Part shown: piece after piece, positions 53,360 to 64,000 of the stretch
Layout: each line of letters starts with the position of its first letter
How positions within the stretch are numbered: position 1 is the first letter of the stretch
DNA from: RH-AL1 sp964244495
GTDB lineage: Bacteria; Pseudomonadota; Alphaproteobacteria; Rhizobiales; Beijerinckiaceae
DNA: 64,000 nucleotides
NCBI GenBank assembly: GCA_964244495.1
Contig: CAXTIU010000005.1
Location: 62,001-126,000, forward strand
Direction: 5' to 3'
Made by a program: the position numbers and the translations under genes
Notes under the pieces: generated by a model
Database searches by the model: none
What the model saw: the letters and a program-made list of their open reading frames with translations, nothing else
What the model was told of the DNA's origin: nothing

Positions 53360-56119
53360 TCAGCCGCTGTTGCGCAGGCCCGCCGCGATCCCGTTGATGC
53401 TGAGTTGCACGCCGCTGCGGACCTCCGCGTCCTCCCCATTCGCCCGCAGCATCTTCAACAGCTCGACCTGCACGTGGTTCATCGGGTCGAGATAGGGGAA
53501 CCGGTTGTTGATCGAGCGCTCCAGCAGCGGGTTCGATTCGAGCGAACGGGTCTGGCCCATGATGGCGAACAAGTGCTTGACCGTCAGGTCGTGCTCGGCC
53601 GTGATGGCGGCGAAGATCGTGCGGCGCAGTTCGGCGTCCTCGACGAGGTCGGCGTAGCGGGAGGCGGCGGCCAGGCTCACCTTCGCCAACACCATGTCCA
53701 TGTTGGCGAGCTGGGTGCGGAAGAAACCCCATTCCTTGTACATGGCGCGCAGCGTCTCCAACTCGCCGCCTTTGGCGAGCCACGCCTCGACCGCCGACCC
53801 GAAGCCGTACCAGCCCGGCAGCATCACCCGGCACTGCGCCCAGGAGAACACCCACGGGATCGCGCGCAGGTCCTCGACGCGGCGCGTCTTCTTGCGCGAG
53901 GCGGGTCGGCTGCCGAGGTTGAGCGTGGCGATCTCGTTGATCACCGTGGAGGCCCAGAAGTAGTCCTCGAAGCCGTCCGTCTCGTAGACGAGCCGCCGAT
54001 AGGCGGCATAGGCCAGGTCCGACAGTTCGCCCATGGTGTCGCGGAAGGATTGCGGCGGCATCGGCAGCCTGGAGTCGACGAGCGAGGCCTCCAGCGTGGC
54101 GGCGACGAGGATGGCGAGGTTGCGCCGGCAGGTCGCCTCGTTCGCGTACTTTGACGAGATGATCTCGCCCTGCTCGGTGATGCGGATCTGGCCGACGACG
54201 GCGCCGGCCGGCTGGGCGAGGATCGCGTCGAAGCTCGGGCCGCCGCCGCGCCCGACCGAGCCACCGCGCCCGTGGAAGAGCCTGATGCCGACGCCCGCCG
54301 CCTTGAAGGTCGCGACTAGCGCGATCTCCGCCTTGTAGAGTTCCCAGCCCGACGTGACGAAGCCCCCGTCCTTGTTGGAGTCGGAGTAGCCGAGCATCAC
54401 CTCCTGGGCGTCGCCGCGCGATCGAACGATCCGGGCGAAATGCTTGTTGGCGAAGGCGGACGCCATGATCCCGGCGCAGGCGCGCAGGTCGTCGATCGTT
54501 TCGAACAACGGCACGAGGTTGACGCTCGAGCGTCCCTGGTGGTCGACGAGGCCGACCGCCTTCAGCAGCAGGGCCAGCTCCAGGAGGTCGGACACCGACT
54601 CCGCCATGGAGATGATGGCGGTGTGGATGATGTCGGGGCCGTACCGCGCCCGCGCCGCCACGGCGGCACGGAACACCTCGAGCTCCCGTTCGGTCTCGTC
54701 CGAGTAGGTCATGAACGGTGACAGGAGCGGCCGCCTGGTTTCGAGCTCCCGGTCGAGCAGCGCCACACGCCCCGCTTCGTCGAGCGACAGGTAGTCCGTG
54801 CCGGGCGCCACCGCCTCGAGCAACTCGGCGACCGTGCGCTCGTGCACCGACGAGTTCTGGCGAAGGTCGAGGCTGGCCAGGTGGAAGCCGAAGCAATCCA
54901 CCGCGCGGAGCAGGCGGCCGAGGGGTCCGCGCGCGAGGATGCCGGAGCCGTTGGCGAGCAGCGAATCGCGCACCGTCTCGAGGTCGGCCTTCAGCTCGGC
55001 CGGCGAAAGATAGGGCGGCACGCCGGTGCCCGCCGCGTCCTCGAAGAGGCGCGACGTCGCCGACAAACGTTCCGCCACGCCATGGAGCGCCCGACGGTAG
55101 GGCTCGTTCTGTTGCGCCTCGGCACCGTCGTCGCCCTTGTCCGCCAGCGCCTTGAGGGCGGGGCTGATCGCCACGATGTTCTCGCTCAGCGTCAGGCCCT
55201 GTCGCAGGCGCAGGCACGCTTCCCGGTAATGCCGGACGATCCTGCAGCCCTGCATCCGGGCGGTGGCCGACAGCACCTCGGCCGTCACGAACGGGTTGCC
55301 GTCGCGATCCCCGCCGATCCAGCTGCCCATGCGTAGGAAGGATGGGATCGCCTCCGGGGGCTCGTTGCCGCCGAAGCCCGCCATCTGCGCTTCCAGCGTC
55401 TCGTAGACGTGCGGCAGCTCGGCCAGCAGGGACGCGTCGTAGTAGGTCAAGCCGTTGGCGACCTCGTCGAGGACCGTCAGCTTGCGGCGGCGCAGCAGGC
55501 TCGTCTGCCACAGCGACAGCACCGCCTCGCGCATCCGTTGCCGCACGTCTTCGCGATCCTCCTCCGTCATCTCGCCCGCGTTGTAGGCCTCGAGGTGGCG
55601 AGCGACCGCGTCTTCCCAGATCATGGTGGAGCGTCGCCGCACCTCGGTCGGATGCGCCGTCAGTACCGGGCTGATGAAGGCGTGGGCGAAGAAGGCCTGG
55701 AGTTCGCCGCGCGACACCTGCGCCGCCTTGGCATCCTCGAGCGCCCGTTTCAACGTGCCGATGCGTGGCCGCGAGCCGGCGATGGCGTGCGCGCGGGTGC
55801 GCCGGCGATGGTGGGCGTCCTCCGCGATGTTGGCGAGGTGGGAGAAATAGCTGAAGGACCGCACGACGAGCGCCGCCTCGCCCGACGACAACGAGCCGAG
55901 CGTGGTTTGCAGGTTTCTCGCCTCCTCGGGGTCGCGGGTGCGATGGAAGCGGACCGACATCTGGCGGACCTGCTCGACGATGTCGAAGATCGCATCGCCC
56001 TCCTGCTCGCGGATCGTGTCGCCGAGCACCGTCCCCAGGAAGCGGATGTCCTCGCGCAGCGGGCCGTCCTTGTCGGCGAAGCGGTTGAACTCGGCGAACT
56101 CGGCGGCTTCCGATTTCAT
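53360..56119 (-). CDS. ppc: Phosphoenolpyruvate carboxylase
   Basis: A 919-residue enzyme of usual bacterial length. The catalytic His lies in VLTAHPTEVRRRS near residue 155; GGDRDGNPFVT near 260, the mobile loop FHGRGGSVGRGGGP near 610 and the C-terminal SINGIAAGLRNSG near 907 are the family signatures. It carboxylates PEP to oxaloacetate, the anaplerotic route. GGAG precedes the ATG by seven bases. Further open frame upstream is non-coding. It diverges from pccB. Confidence 0.96.
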   Translation of the reverse strand: MKSEAAEFAEFNRFADKDGPLREDIRFLGTVLGDTIREQEGDAIFDIVEQVRQMSVRFHRTRDPEEARNLQTTLGSLSSGEAALVVRSFSYFSHLANIAEDAHHRRRTRAHAIAGSRPRIGTLKRALEDAKAAQVSRGELQAFFAHAFISPVLTAHPTEVRRRSTMIWEDAVARHLEAYNAGEMTEEDREDVRQRMREAVLSLWQTSLLRRRKLTVLDEVANGLTYYDASLLAELPHVYETLEAQMAGFGGNEPPEAIPSFLRMGSWIGGDRDGNPFVTAEVLSATARMQGCRIVRHYREACLRLRQGLTLSENIVAISPALKALADKGDDGAEAQQNEPYRRALHGVAERLSATSRLFEDAAGTGVPPYLSPAELKADLETVRDSLLANGSGILARGPLGRLLRAVDCFGFHLASLDLRQNSSVHERTVAELLEAVAPGTDYLSLDEAGRVALLDRELETRRPLLSPFMTYSDETERELEVFRAAVAARARYGPDIIHTAIISMAESVSDLLELALLLKAVGLVDHQGRSSVNLVPLFETIDDLRACAGIMASAFANKHFARIVRSRGDAQEVMLGYSDSNKDGGFVTSGWELYKAEIALVATFKAAGVGIRLFHGRGGSVGRGGGPSFDAILAQPAGAVVGQIRITEQGEIISSKYANEATCRRNLAILVAATLEASLVDSRLPMPPQSFRDTMGELSDLAYAAYRRLVYETDGFEDYFWASTVINEIATLNLGSRPASRKKTRRVEDLRAIPWVFSWAQCRVMLPGWYGFGSAVEAWLAKGGELETLRAMYKEWGFFRTQLANMDMVLAKVSLAAASRYADLVEDAELRRTIFAAITAEHDLTVKHLFAIMGQTRSLESNPLLERSINNRFPYLDPMNHVQVELLKMLRANGEDAEVRSGVQLSINGIAAGLRNSG

Positions 56120-56267
56120 GGGTCGGCTCCGTGTGACCTTGGTCGCTGGCTGAGGCCGCGGGCGGAGACCCACGGCCCTCGACCGACCTGCGCCTTGCGG
56201 CGAAGGGCGGGTTCCACCGCGCGGCCTTGCATGGTACGGGCCACGCGCTCGTGGAGGGTCGTCCAAG

Positions 56268-57797
56268 GTGAAGCTCATTCTCGAACGTCTCGCGGGCCGG
56301 CGCGCGGAGGCGGAAGCCGGCGGCGGGCGGCGCCGCATCGAGGCTCAGCACGCCAAGGGCAAGCTGACCGCCCGGGAGCGCATCGAGCTGCTGGTCGACG
56401 AGGGCTCCTTCGAGGAGTTCGACATGTTCGTGCAGCACCGCGGGACCGATTTCGGCATGGACGCGCAGCACATCCCCGGCGACGGCGTCGTCACCGGGTG
56501 GGGCACCGTCTCGGGGCGCACCGTCTTCGTCTTCGCCAAGGATTTCACGGTCTTCGGTGGCTCGCTGTCCGAGGCGCACGCCAACAAGATCACCAAGATC
56601 CAGGACATGGCGCTCCGCAACCGGGCGCCGATCATCGGGCTGTTCGACGCCGGCGGCGCCCGCATCCAGGAGGGCGTGGCGGCGCTCGGCGGCTACGGCG
56701 AGGTTTTCCAACGCAACGTGCTCGCGTCGGGTGTCATCCCGCAGATTTCGGTGATCATGGGGCCTTGCGCCGGCGGCGACGTGTATTCGCCGGCCATCAC
56801 CGATTTCATCTTCATGGTGCGGGACACGAGCTACATGTTCGTCACCGGACCGGACGTGGTGAAGACGGTGACCAACGAGACCGTCACCGCCGAACAGCTC
56901 GGCGGCGCCTCGATCCACGCGGTGAAAAGCTCGGTCGCCGACTGCGCCTACGCCAACGACGTCGAAGCCCTTCTTCAGACACGCCGCTTCCTCGAGTTCC
57001 TCCCTGCCTCCAACGTCGCGCCGATCCCGGAGTGGCCGGCCGCGCCGGCCGAGGCCGACGACCCCTCGCTCGACACGCTGGTCCCCGACAACCCGAACAC
57101 GCCCTACGACATTAAGGAGCTGATCGCGAAGGTCGCCGACGACGGCGACTTCTTCGAGATCCAGTCGCTTTACGCCCGGAACATCGTGGTCGGCTTCGGC
57201 CGGGTCGAGGGTCGTACCGTCGGCTTCGTCGCCAACCAGCCGATTGTGCTCGCCGGCGTCCTCGATTCGGATGCCTCGCGCAAGGCGGCGCGCTTCGTGC
57301 GCTTCTGCGACTGCTTCGGCATCCCCCTCGTCACCTTCGTCGACGTGCCGGGCTTCCTGCCCGGAACCGCCCAGGAATACGGCGGTTTGATCAAGCACGG
57401 GGCGAAGCTGCTGTTCGCCTACGCCGAGGCGACGGTGCCCAAGGTCACGATCATCACGCGGAAGGCGTTCGGGGGCGCCTACGACGTGATGGCGCCCAAG
57501 CACCTGCGCGGCGACCTCAACTTCGCCTGGCCGACCGCGCAGATCGCGGTGATGGGCGCCAAGGGCGCGGTGGAGATCATCTTCCGTGCCGAGATGGGCG
57601 ATGCCGCCCTCATCGCGCAACGGACGAGGGAGTACGAGGAGCGCTTCCTGTCCCCCTTCGCCGCCGCCGAGCGCGGCTACATCGACGAGGTGATCATGCC
57701 GCATTCGACCCGGCGGCGCGTGGCGCGGGGCTTGGCGATGCTGCGGGGCAAGACGTTGGAAAACCCGTGGAAGAAGCACGGCAACATCCCGCTTTGA
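56268..57797 (+). CDS. pccB: Propionyl-CoA carboxylase beta (carboxyltransferase) subunit
   Basis: A 509-residue carboxyltransferase. IEAQHAKGKLTARERIELLVDEGSFEE (shown as KGKLTARERIELL) marks the N-terminus; GLFDAGGARIQEGVAALGGYG and GPCAGGDVYSPA form the first half-site, and DVPGFLPGTAQEYGG and TIITRKAFGGAYDVM the second. With PccA it carboxylates propionyl-CoA to methylmalonyl-CoA. The GTG start has GGAGGG nine bases upstream. pccA lies 2.4 kb further on, beyond two genes on the other strand. Confidence 0.93.
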   Translation: MKLILERLAGRRAEAEAGGGRRRIEAQHAKGKLTARERIELLVDEGSFEEFDMFVQHRGTDFGMDAQHIPGDGVVTGWGTVSGRTVFVFAKDFTVFGGSLSEAHANKITKIQDMALRNRAPIIGLFDAGGARIQEGVAALGGYGEVFQRNVLASGVIPQISVIMGPCAGGDVYSPAITDFIFMVRDTSYMFVTGPDVVKTVTNETVTAEQLGGASIHAVKSSVADCAYANDVEALLQTRRFLEFLPASNVAPIPEWPAAPAEADDPSLDTLVPDNPNTPYDIKELIAKVADDGDFFEIQSLYARNIVVGFGRVEGRTVGFVANQPIVLAGVLDSDASRKAARFVRFCDCFGIPLVTFVDVPGFLPGTAQEYGGLIKHGAKLLFAYAEATVPKVTIITRKAFGGAYDVMAPKHLRGDLNFAWPTAQIAVMGAKGAVEIIFRAEMGDAALIAQRTREYEERFLSPFAAAERGYIDEVIMPHSTRRRVARGLAMLRGKTLENPWKKHGNIPL

Positions 57798-57863
57798 CAC
57801 CGATCGGAGCGGCGGGCGGAGAGACTTGGTGCGACCCGAGCCTCTCGCTCGCGCGTTGATCCT

Positions 57864-58721
57864 TCAAGTGCTCGCCTTCGCCGCGGTCATGGTTTCGAGA
57901 GCCTCGCCCACCAGATCCTGATGGAAATGGTGGAGCATGTGTCCTGCCCCCTTCACCCAGCGGAACGTCGCCTCGGGGATCGCCGCCGCCGCGAGCAGGC
58001 CATGCGCGGCGTTGTTGACGACGAGGTCGTGCGTGCCGGCCAGGATGGTGACGGGCACGCGGCACCGGCCGTACGACCGGGCGCTCCGGGCGAGGCTCCG
58101 CCACATCGCCACGCTGTCCTTGGCGTCCGCCACCATCTGCTCCGGCCGGCTCGCCCACGTGAACGGAAACGCCTCGGCGTAGGACGCCGGCATGGCCTGA
58201 GGCAGGAACATGGCGTTGCGCAGGAGCGGGAGGAGCGCCAGGTCGCTCGCCGCTCCCAGCGTCCGCGCGAGGGCGTCGCCGCCGAACGGTGCCGCGCGGG
58301 CACCGAACAGCATCTGCTCCAAGCGCGGTTCGGGGAAGCAGATCGGCGCGACGGCGACGACGCAAGATACGGCGTCGGGCTCCGCCATCGCCGCCGCCAG
58401 CGCCACGGCCCCGCCGAAGGAATGACCGACCAGCTTCGGGGCTCGTAAACCCAACGTTTGGCACGCTTCCAGGATCGCCGTCGCCTGCGCCCAAGGCGAT
58501 CCCTGGTCGCTTCGGTGCGGGTCGCTGCCGCCGTGACCCGGCCGGTCCATCGCCAACAGCCGAACCTGCGGCGGGAAGTGCCCCGCCAGCGCGATCATCA
58601 TGTCGTCGGCGGTGACGAGCGCCCCGTGGATCAGCACGATCGTCTCGGGTCCCGCGCCGTGTTCGCGGTAGGCGATGTGGCCGCTCGCGGTGTCGACGAC
58701 CGAGCGTTGCGGCTGACTCAC
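57864..58721 (-). CDS. Alpha/beta hydrolase
   Basis: A 285-residue hydrolase with oxyanion motif VLIHGALV near residue 30, nucleophile Ser in LVGHSFGGAV near 100, acid Asp in LAGTHDLVV near 233 and His in VKGAGHMLHHF near 260. No export signal. Substrate unknown; probably a small ester or C-C hydrolase. The GTG start overlaps the SDR stop by four bases (GTGA), so the two are made together. Confidence 0.85.
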   Translation of the reverse strand: MSQPQRSVVDTASGHIAYREHGAGPETIVLIHGALVTADDMMIALAGHFPPQVRLLAMDRPGHGGSDPHRSDQGSPWAQATAILEACQTLGLRAPKLVGHSFGGAVALAAAMAEPDAVSCVVAVAPICFPEPRLEQMLFGARAAPFGGDALARTLGAASDLALLPLLRNAMFLPQAMPASYAEAFPFTWASRPEQMVADAKDSVAMWRSLARSARSYGRCRVPVTILAGTHDLVVNNAAHGLLAAAAIPEATFRWVKGAGHMLHHFHQDLVGEALETMTAAKAST

Positions 58722-59746
58722 TGGACGGCGCGACGCGCGGCCGCGCGAGCGATGGCCGGTCCACCCGCGGCGAGCGCCAGCGTCACGGCCGCCGCGAAGC
58801 CGAGAACCACCGCCGGCGCGGCGCCGAACCTGATGCTGGCGCTGAACGGGATCACGAAGCCGGGATGGGACCCCCGCTCGCCGCGGTCCGATCCGGTGGC
58901 GTGCAGGGTGCCTTGCGGTCGGCGCGGCGCCTCGTTCCGCTTCTGGAACGCCATGACGACAGGCGTCGCCGCCTTGTCGAACAGGCGGGGCGCCGCCGCC
59001 GCCGCCAGGCTGATGGCCTTGGCGGCGCCGCCGACATAGATGTCGCGGTTCACGCTCGTCGCCGCCTTGGCAATGGCGAGCGCGACCTCGCGCGGCCGGT
59101 AGACCGGCGGCGGCAGCTTCGGCTCATGGTTCATGTAGTTGCGGGCGCGCTGGGGGAGCGGCGAGTCGATCGAGGCGGGCTTGATCAGCGTCACGGTCAC
59201 CGGCGCGCCTTCTTGCTCCAGTTCCATCCGCAAGGCGTCGGTGAAGCCGCGGATCGCGTGCTTGCTCGCGCTGTACATGCCTTGGAGGGGGAAAGCGAAG
59301 TCGCCGCCGACGCTGCCGACGTTGACCAGCGTGCCGCCCCGGGTCTTCAACGTGCGCGCGGCGACGAGCGAACCGTACACCGTGCCCCAGAAGTTGATCC
59401 GCATGAGGCGCTCGTGGTCGGCGTCGCTGACCTCCTGCAACAGGCCGTAGATCGTTTGACCGGCGTTGTTCACCCAGGTGTCGAAACCGCCGAAGCGTTC
59501 GATCGCCCTCGCCGCGACGGCCTCCACATCCGCCCGCCGCGCCACATCGGCCGCGACGACCGCCACGTCGCCGCCCGCCCTGGCGAGTTCCGCCTGGACA
59601 GCGGCGAGGTCGTCGGCGTTGCGGGCGGAAAGGACGAGCCGCGCCCCGCGCGCCGCGAAGAGCCGCGCGGTCGCCAGCCCGATGCCGCTCGTGGCACCGG
59701 TGATGACGACGACCTGGTCGCCGAGCGACTTCTGCCGATGAAACAT
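58718..59746 (-). CDS. Short-chain dehydrogenase/reductase with C-terminal membrane segment
   Basis: A 342-residue SDR. Cofactor motif TGATSGIG at residue 17, NNAGQTIYG near 91, catalytic Ser/Tyr/Lys in NVGSVGG and MYSASKHA near 156. Residues beyond 250 form an extra tail with a hydrophobic stretch (AVVLGFAAAVTLALAAG) near 320, so it may be anchored in the inner membrane. Substrate unknown. It is upstream of and coupled to the alpha/beta hydrolase. Confidence 0.86.
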   Translation of the reverse strand: MFHRQKSLGDQVVVITGATSGIGLATARLFAARGARLVLSARNADDLAAVQAELARAGGDVAVVAADVARRADVEAVAARAIERFGGFDTWVNNAGQTIYGLLQEVSDADHERLMRINFWGTVYGSLVAARTLKTRGGTLVNVGSVGGDFAFPLQGMYSASKHAIRGFTDALRMELEQEGAPVTVTLIKPASIDSPLPQRARNYMNHEPKLPPPVYRPREVALAIAKAATSVNRDIYVGGAAKAISLAAAAAPRLFDKAATPVVMAFQKRNEAPRRPQGTLHATGSDRGERGSHPGFVIPFSASIRFGAAPAVVLGFAAAVTLALAAGGPAIARAAARRAVQ

Positions 59747-60149
59747 GGACGGACCTCATGGGTGGCTCAAACGTCAGGAACAGCGTGGCGACGCCAAAAC
59801 CATCGCGATGTAACGTCGCTGCCGCCGTCGCTTCGTCAAGCCGCTTCCCGCCACCTCGGCTCAGGTCGCGACCGACGAGCGGATCGACCGGCTCAAACGG
59901 ACGTCGCGCCTTGGCGGGGCACGATCGAGGACCCTCCCGGGATCACGATCGCGCTGGGGCGCGGCACGGCAGATGAGGGGATCGCGCAAGCGAACGTCGA
60001 TGGGGCGAACGACGGCCCTCGGCCGCTTTCCCGACGTGATGAACCGCCGCGGCGGCCGAAAAGCCCTTCGAAGAACCGCTTTCCCCCGACGGCTCGCCCT
60101 TGTCCTGATCGGTGGCGACGCATAACAAGCGCCTCGGGGCCGGGGCGAC
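59747..60149. other. Divergent intergenic region upstream of pccA
   Basis: About 400 bases. A possible plus-strand promoter is CTTGTC at about 60099 and CATAAC 16 bases on (near 60121), about 25 bases before the pccA ATG. No reading frame with coding character and no strong palindrome. Confidence 0.4.
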
Positions 60150-62147
<1,998 letters not shown>

Positions 62148-62160
62148 AGCCGAAAAGGCC

Positions 62161-62619
62161 ATGCCGCTCTACTTCGCCTACGGCTCGAACATGGACCAGA
62201 CCGCGATGCGGACGCGCTGCCCGCGCGCGCGGGTGCTCGGCGTCGCCTGGCTGCCGCATCATCGCGTCGTGCTGATGGGCAACGGCTACGCTTCCGTGCG
62301 CCCCGCCCGCGATGCGGAGGTGCACGGCGTTCTCTACGATCTCGCCCCGTCCGACATCGCGCCCCTCGATCGCTACGAGGACGTGGCGGGCGGGCTCTAC
62401 GTCAAGGCGACGCTGTCGGTCATCCGAGCCGGCGGATCGACGGACCGGGCGCTGGTGTACCTCGGCACCGACGTGTCGACGGGTGGCGTCGCCGCCACCG
62501 GCTACATGGAAGGCGTCGTTGCCGCCGCTCGCGCCATCGCGCTGCCGGACGCCTACGTCGCCGGGCTGCGGGACATGGTGCCGGTGCTCCGCCGCGCGTC
62601 CGCTCGCGAGCCCTCGTGA
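62161..62619 (+). CDS. Gamma-glutamylcyclotransferase-fold (AIG2-like) protein
   Basis: A 152-residue protein starting PLYFAYGSNMD, the glycine-loop of the GGCT fold, with a candidate catalytic Glu in LDRYEDVAGG near residue 75 and a following TLSVI strand. The family releases 5-oxoproline from gamma-glutamyl amines or dipeptides; the natural substrate is unknown. It lies 13 bases after pccA and overlaps panC by four bases. Confidence 0.85.
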   Translation: MPLYFAYGSNMDQTAMRTRCPRARVLGVAWLPHHRVVLMGNGYASVRPARDAEVHGVLYDLAPSDIAPLDRYEDVAGGLYVKATLSVIRAGGSTDRALVYLGTDVSTGGVAATGYMEGVVAAARAIALPDAYVAGLRDMVPVLRRASAREPS

Positions 62620-63515
62620 CCGCCTCGCGGGCCGCCGACCCGGCCGGCCTGAGGGCGCGCGTCGCGACGTGGCGCGCGCGCGGGCTGCGGGTCGCCTTGG
62701 TTCCGACGATGGGAGCCCTGCACGCCGGCCACGCCCGTCTCATCGAGGTGGCCGGAAACGTGGCCGATCGCGTGATCGTGTCCGTCTTCATCAACCCGAC
62801 GCAGTTCGCGGCCGGTGAGGACTTTTCCGCCTATCCCCGCGATCTGGAGGCCGATTGCGCGCGCGCGACGGCGGCCGGCGCCGACCTCGTCTACGCGCCG
62901 AGCGCCGCGGCCATGTACCCGGCCGGTTTCGCGACGACGATCAGCCTCGAAGGACCCGCGCTGGCTGGACTCGAGGACCGCTCACGCCCGACCCATTTCG
63001 CGGGTGTCGCCACGGTCGTCGTGAAACTGCTGCTGCAGGCGGCCGCCGACGTCGCGCTCTTCGGCGAGAAGGATTTCCAGCAACTCCGTGTCGTCGAGCG
63101 CATCGCGCTCGACCTCGACGTGCCGACACGCATCCTCGGCGTACCGACGGTGCGCGACGAGCACGGACTCGCTTTGTCGTCGCGCAACATCTACCTGAAC
63201 GTGGACGAGCGAAGCCGCGCCCCGGCCCTCCATGCCGCCCTGGAAGCGGCGGTCGCCGCGATCGAGCGGGGCGAGCCGGTCGCCGACGGCGTGCGAGGCG
63301 CGCGCCGCGCGATCCTCGCGGCGGGTTTCGCCGTCGACTACGTCGAGGGGCGTCGCGCCGACACGCTGGCACCCTTCGCGTCGGACGGGGAGGGCGCCGG
63401 CCGCCTCCTCGCCGCCGCGCGGCTCGGCTCCACACGACTGCTCGACAACGTTGGTTTTCATGCGCCGACGCGCTTTACCGCCGGCCAGAAAAAAGCCATG
63501 GGTTGCGAGAGTTGA
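62616..63515 (+). CDS. panC: Pantoate--beta-alanine ligase (pantothenate synthetase)
   Basis: A 299-residue PanC. VPTMGALHAGHARL near residue 28 is the nucleotide-binding HxGH region, INPTQFAAGEDFSAYPR near 66 binds pantoate, FGEKDFQQLRVVER near 149 and ALSSRNIYLN near 186 (KMSKS-like) complete the active site. It joins pantoate and beta-alanine with ATP for CoA synthesis. The GTG start overlaps the preceding stop as GTGA. Confidence 0.95.
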   Translation: MTASRAADPAGLRARVATWRARGLRVALVPTMGALHAGHARLIEVAGNVADRVIVSVFINPTQFAAGEDFSAYPRDLEADCARATAAGADLVYAPSAAAMYPAGFATTISLEGPALAGLEDRSRPTHFAGVATVVVKLLLQAAADVALFGEKDFQQLRVVERIALDLDVPTRILGVPTVRDEHGLALSSRNIYLNVDERSRAPALHAALEAAVAAIERGEPVADGVRGARRAILAAGFAVDYVEGRRADTLAPFASDGEGAGRLLAAARLGSTRLLDNVGFHAPTRFTAGQKKAMGCES

Positions 63516-63535
63516 GGCTTGGCGGGGGCGTGTCG

Positions 63536-64000
63536 ATGTGGAACGACTTGAAGCAGTTGAACGCCAAGCAGCGTAGCGCGGTCCTCGCCAGCTATCTCGG
63601 TTGGACCCTCGACGCCTTCGACTTCTTCATCCTCGTCTTCGTCGTCAAGGACGTCGCGCAGACGTTCGGAACGGACGTGAAATCCGTCGCCTACGCGTTG
63701 TTCCTGACCCTCGCCGCCCGGCCTGTCGGCGCGCTGATCTTCGGCCTCGCCGCCGACAAGTACGGTCGACGGCCGACCTTGATGGTCGACATCATCCTTT
63801 TCTCGGTGCTCGAGTTCGCGTCGGGGTTCGCACCCAGCCTCGGCGCCTTCCTGGTGCTGCGCATCCTGTTCGGCGTGGCGATGGGCGGCGAGTGGGGCGT
63901 CGGCGCGTCCCTGACGATGGAGACGATCAATCCGAAGGCGCGCGGCATCGTGTCGGGCATCCTCCAGGCGGGTTACCCCAGCGGGTACCTGCTGGCCTCC
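63536..64000 (+). CDS. MFS transporter, N-terminal part (runs off the window)
   Basis: The first 155 codons of a permease, open at the right edge. It begins MWNDLKQLNAKQRSAVLASY and shows TLDAFDFFILVFVVKDVAQ in span 1, the MFS loop motif GLAADKYGRRPTL near residue 75 and RILFGVAMGGEWGVGA in span 4. This pattern fits carboxylate (lactate/sialate-type) MFS permeases. GGGGG lies eight bases before the ATG. It follows panC by 20 bases and may share its transcript. Confidence 0.85.
   Translation, partial: MWNDLKQLNAKQRSAVLASYLGWTLDAFDFFILVFVVKDVAQTFGTDVKSVAYALFLTLAARPVGALIFGLAADKYGRRPTLMVDIILFSVLEFASGFAPSLGAFLVLRILFGVAMGGEWGVGASLTMETINPKARGIVSGILQAGYPSGYLLAS

Noticed and set aside
53322..57800. 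Open frame of about 1500 codons spanning ppc and the antisense of pccB
   Set aside because: Arg/Pro/Gly-rich shadow; it overlaps ppc in another frame and pccB on the opposite strand.

Overview
The window is about 64 kb of very GC-rich DNA with tightly packed genes and many 1-8 bp stop/start overlaps (ATGA, GTGA, TTGA). Gene content points to an alphaproteobacterium, most likely of the order Hyphomicrobiales: a HpnP-type hopanoid methylase, ppiD next to trpE, tpiA-secG-pyrG followed at a distance by eno, PEP carboxylase, split propionyl-CoA carboxylase genes, and many Liv-type, TRAP and ACS-family transporters. I cannot fix the family from the sequence alone. I saw no rRNA, tRNA, CRISPR array, prophage or insertion sequence.

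Left third (1-29.2 kb, almost all on the minus strand) is catabolic. A truncated iron alcohol dehydrogenase opens the window. Next is an eight-gene operon (8387 down to 164): livG-livF-livK-livH-livM, a quinone oxidoreductase-like protein, a divergent shikimate-dehydrogenase-like protein and a GMC oxidoreductase. A cytosolic solute-binding-fold protein lies divergently beside it. A sugar-acid-type operon follows (16151 down to 9422): IlvD/Edd dehydratase, Tat-exported lactonase-type amidohydrolase, ACS-family MFS permease, DapA-type lyase, Asp/Glu racemase-family protein and hydroxypyruvate isomerase-family protein. Then alr-dadA. Then another eight-gene operon (29193 down to 19992): family III CoA-transferase, class I fumarase/mesaconase-like enzyme, MmgE/PrpD protein, acyl-CoA dehydrogenase, mesaconyl/itaconyl-CoA hydratase-like protein and a DctP-Q-M TRAP transporter, closed by a perfect 10-bp hairpin. 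It reads as one pathway for import and CoA-dependent breakdown of a C4/C5 dicarboxylic acid.

Middle (29.5-41 kb) is mixed: manganese catalase preceded by a small TTG-started helical protein, an SDR, two small membrane proteins, an orphan GAF-PAS hybrid histidine kinase, a HpnP-type B12 radical SAM enzyme, and the coupled set lipid kinase - aldose epimerase - folD.

Right third (41-64 kb) is mainly housekeeping: trpE with ppiD, tpiA, a DUF1330 protein, secG, pyrG, a second B12 radical SAM enzyme, queF with an unknown exported protein, eno, ppc, pccB, an alpha/beta hydrolase with an SDR, pccA, a gamma-glutamylcyclotransferase-fold protein, panC and the start of an MFS permease.

Structure not explained by genes: a two-block intergenic repeat present twice in opposite orientation (19744-19830 and 40863-40958), a perfect 20-bp tandem duplication at 37812-37851, a 15-bp triple repeat inside trpE, and several perfect hairpins at operon junctions.
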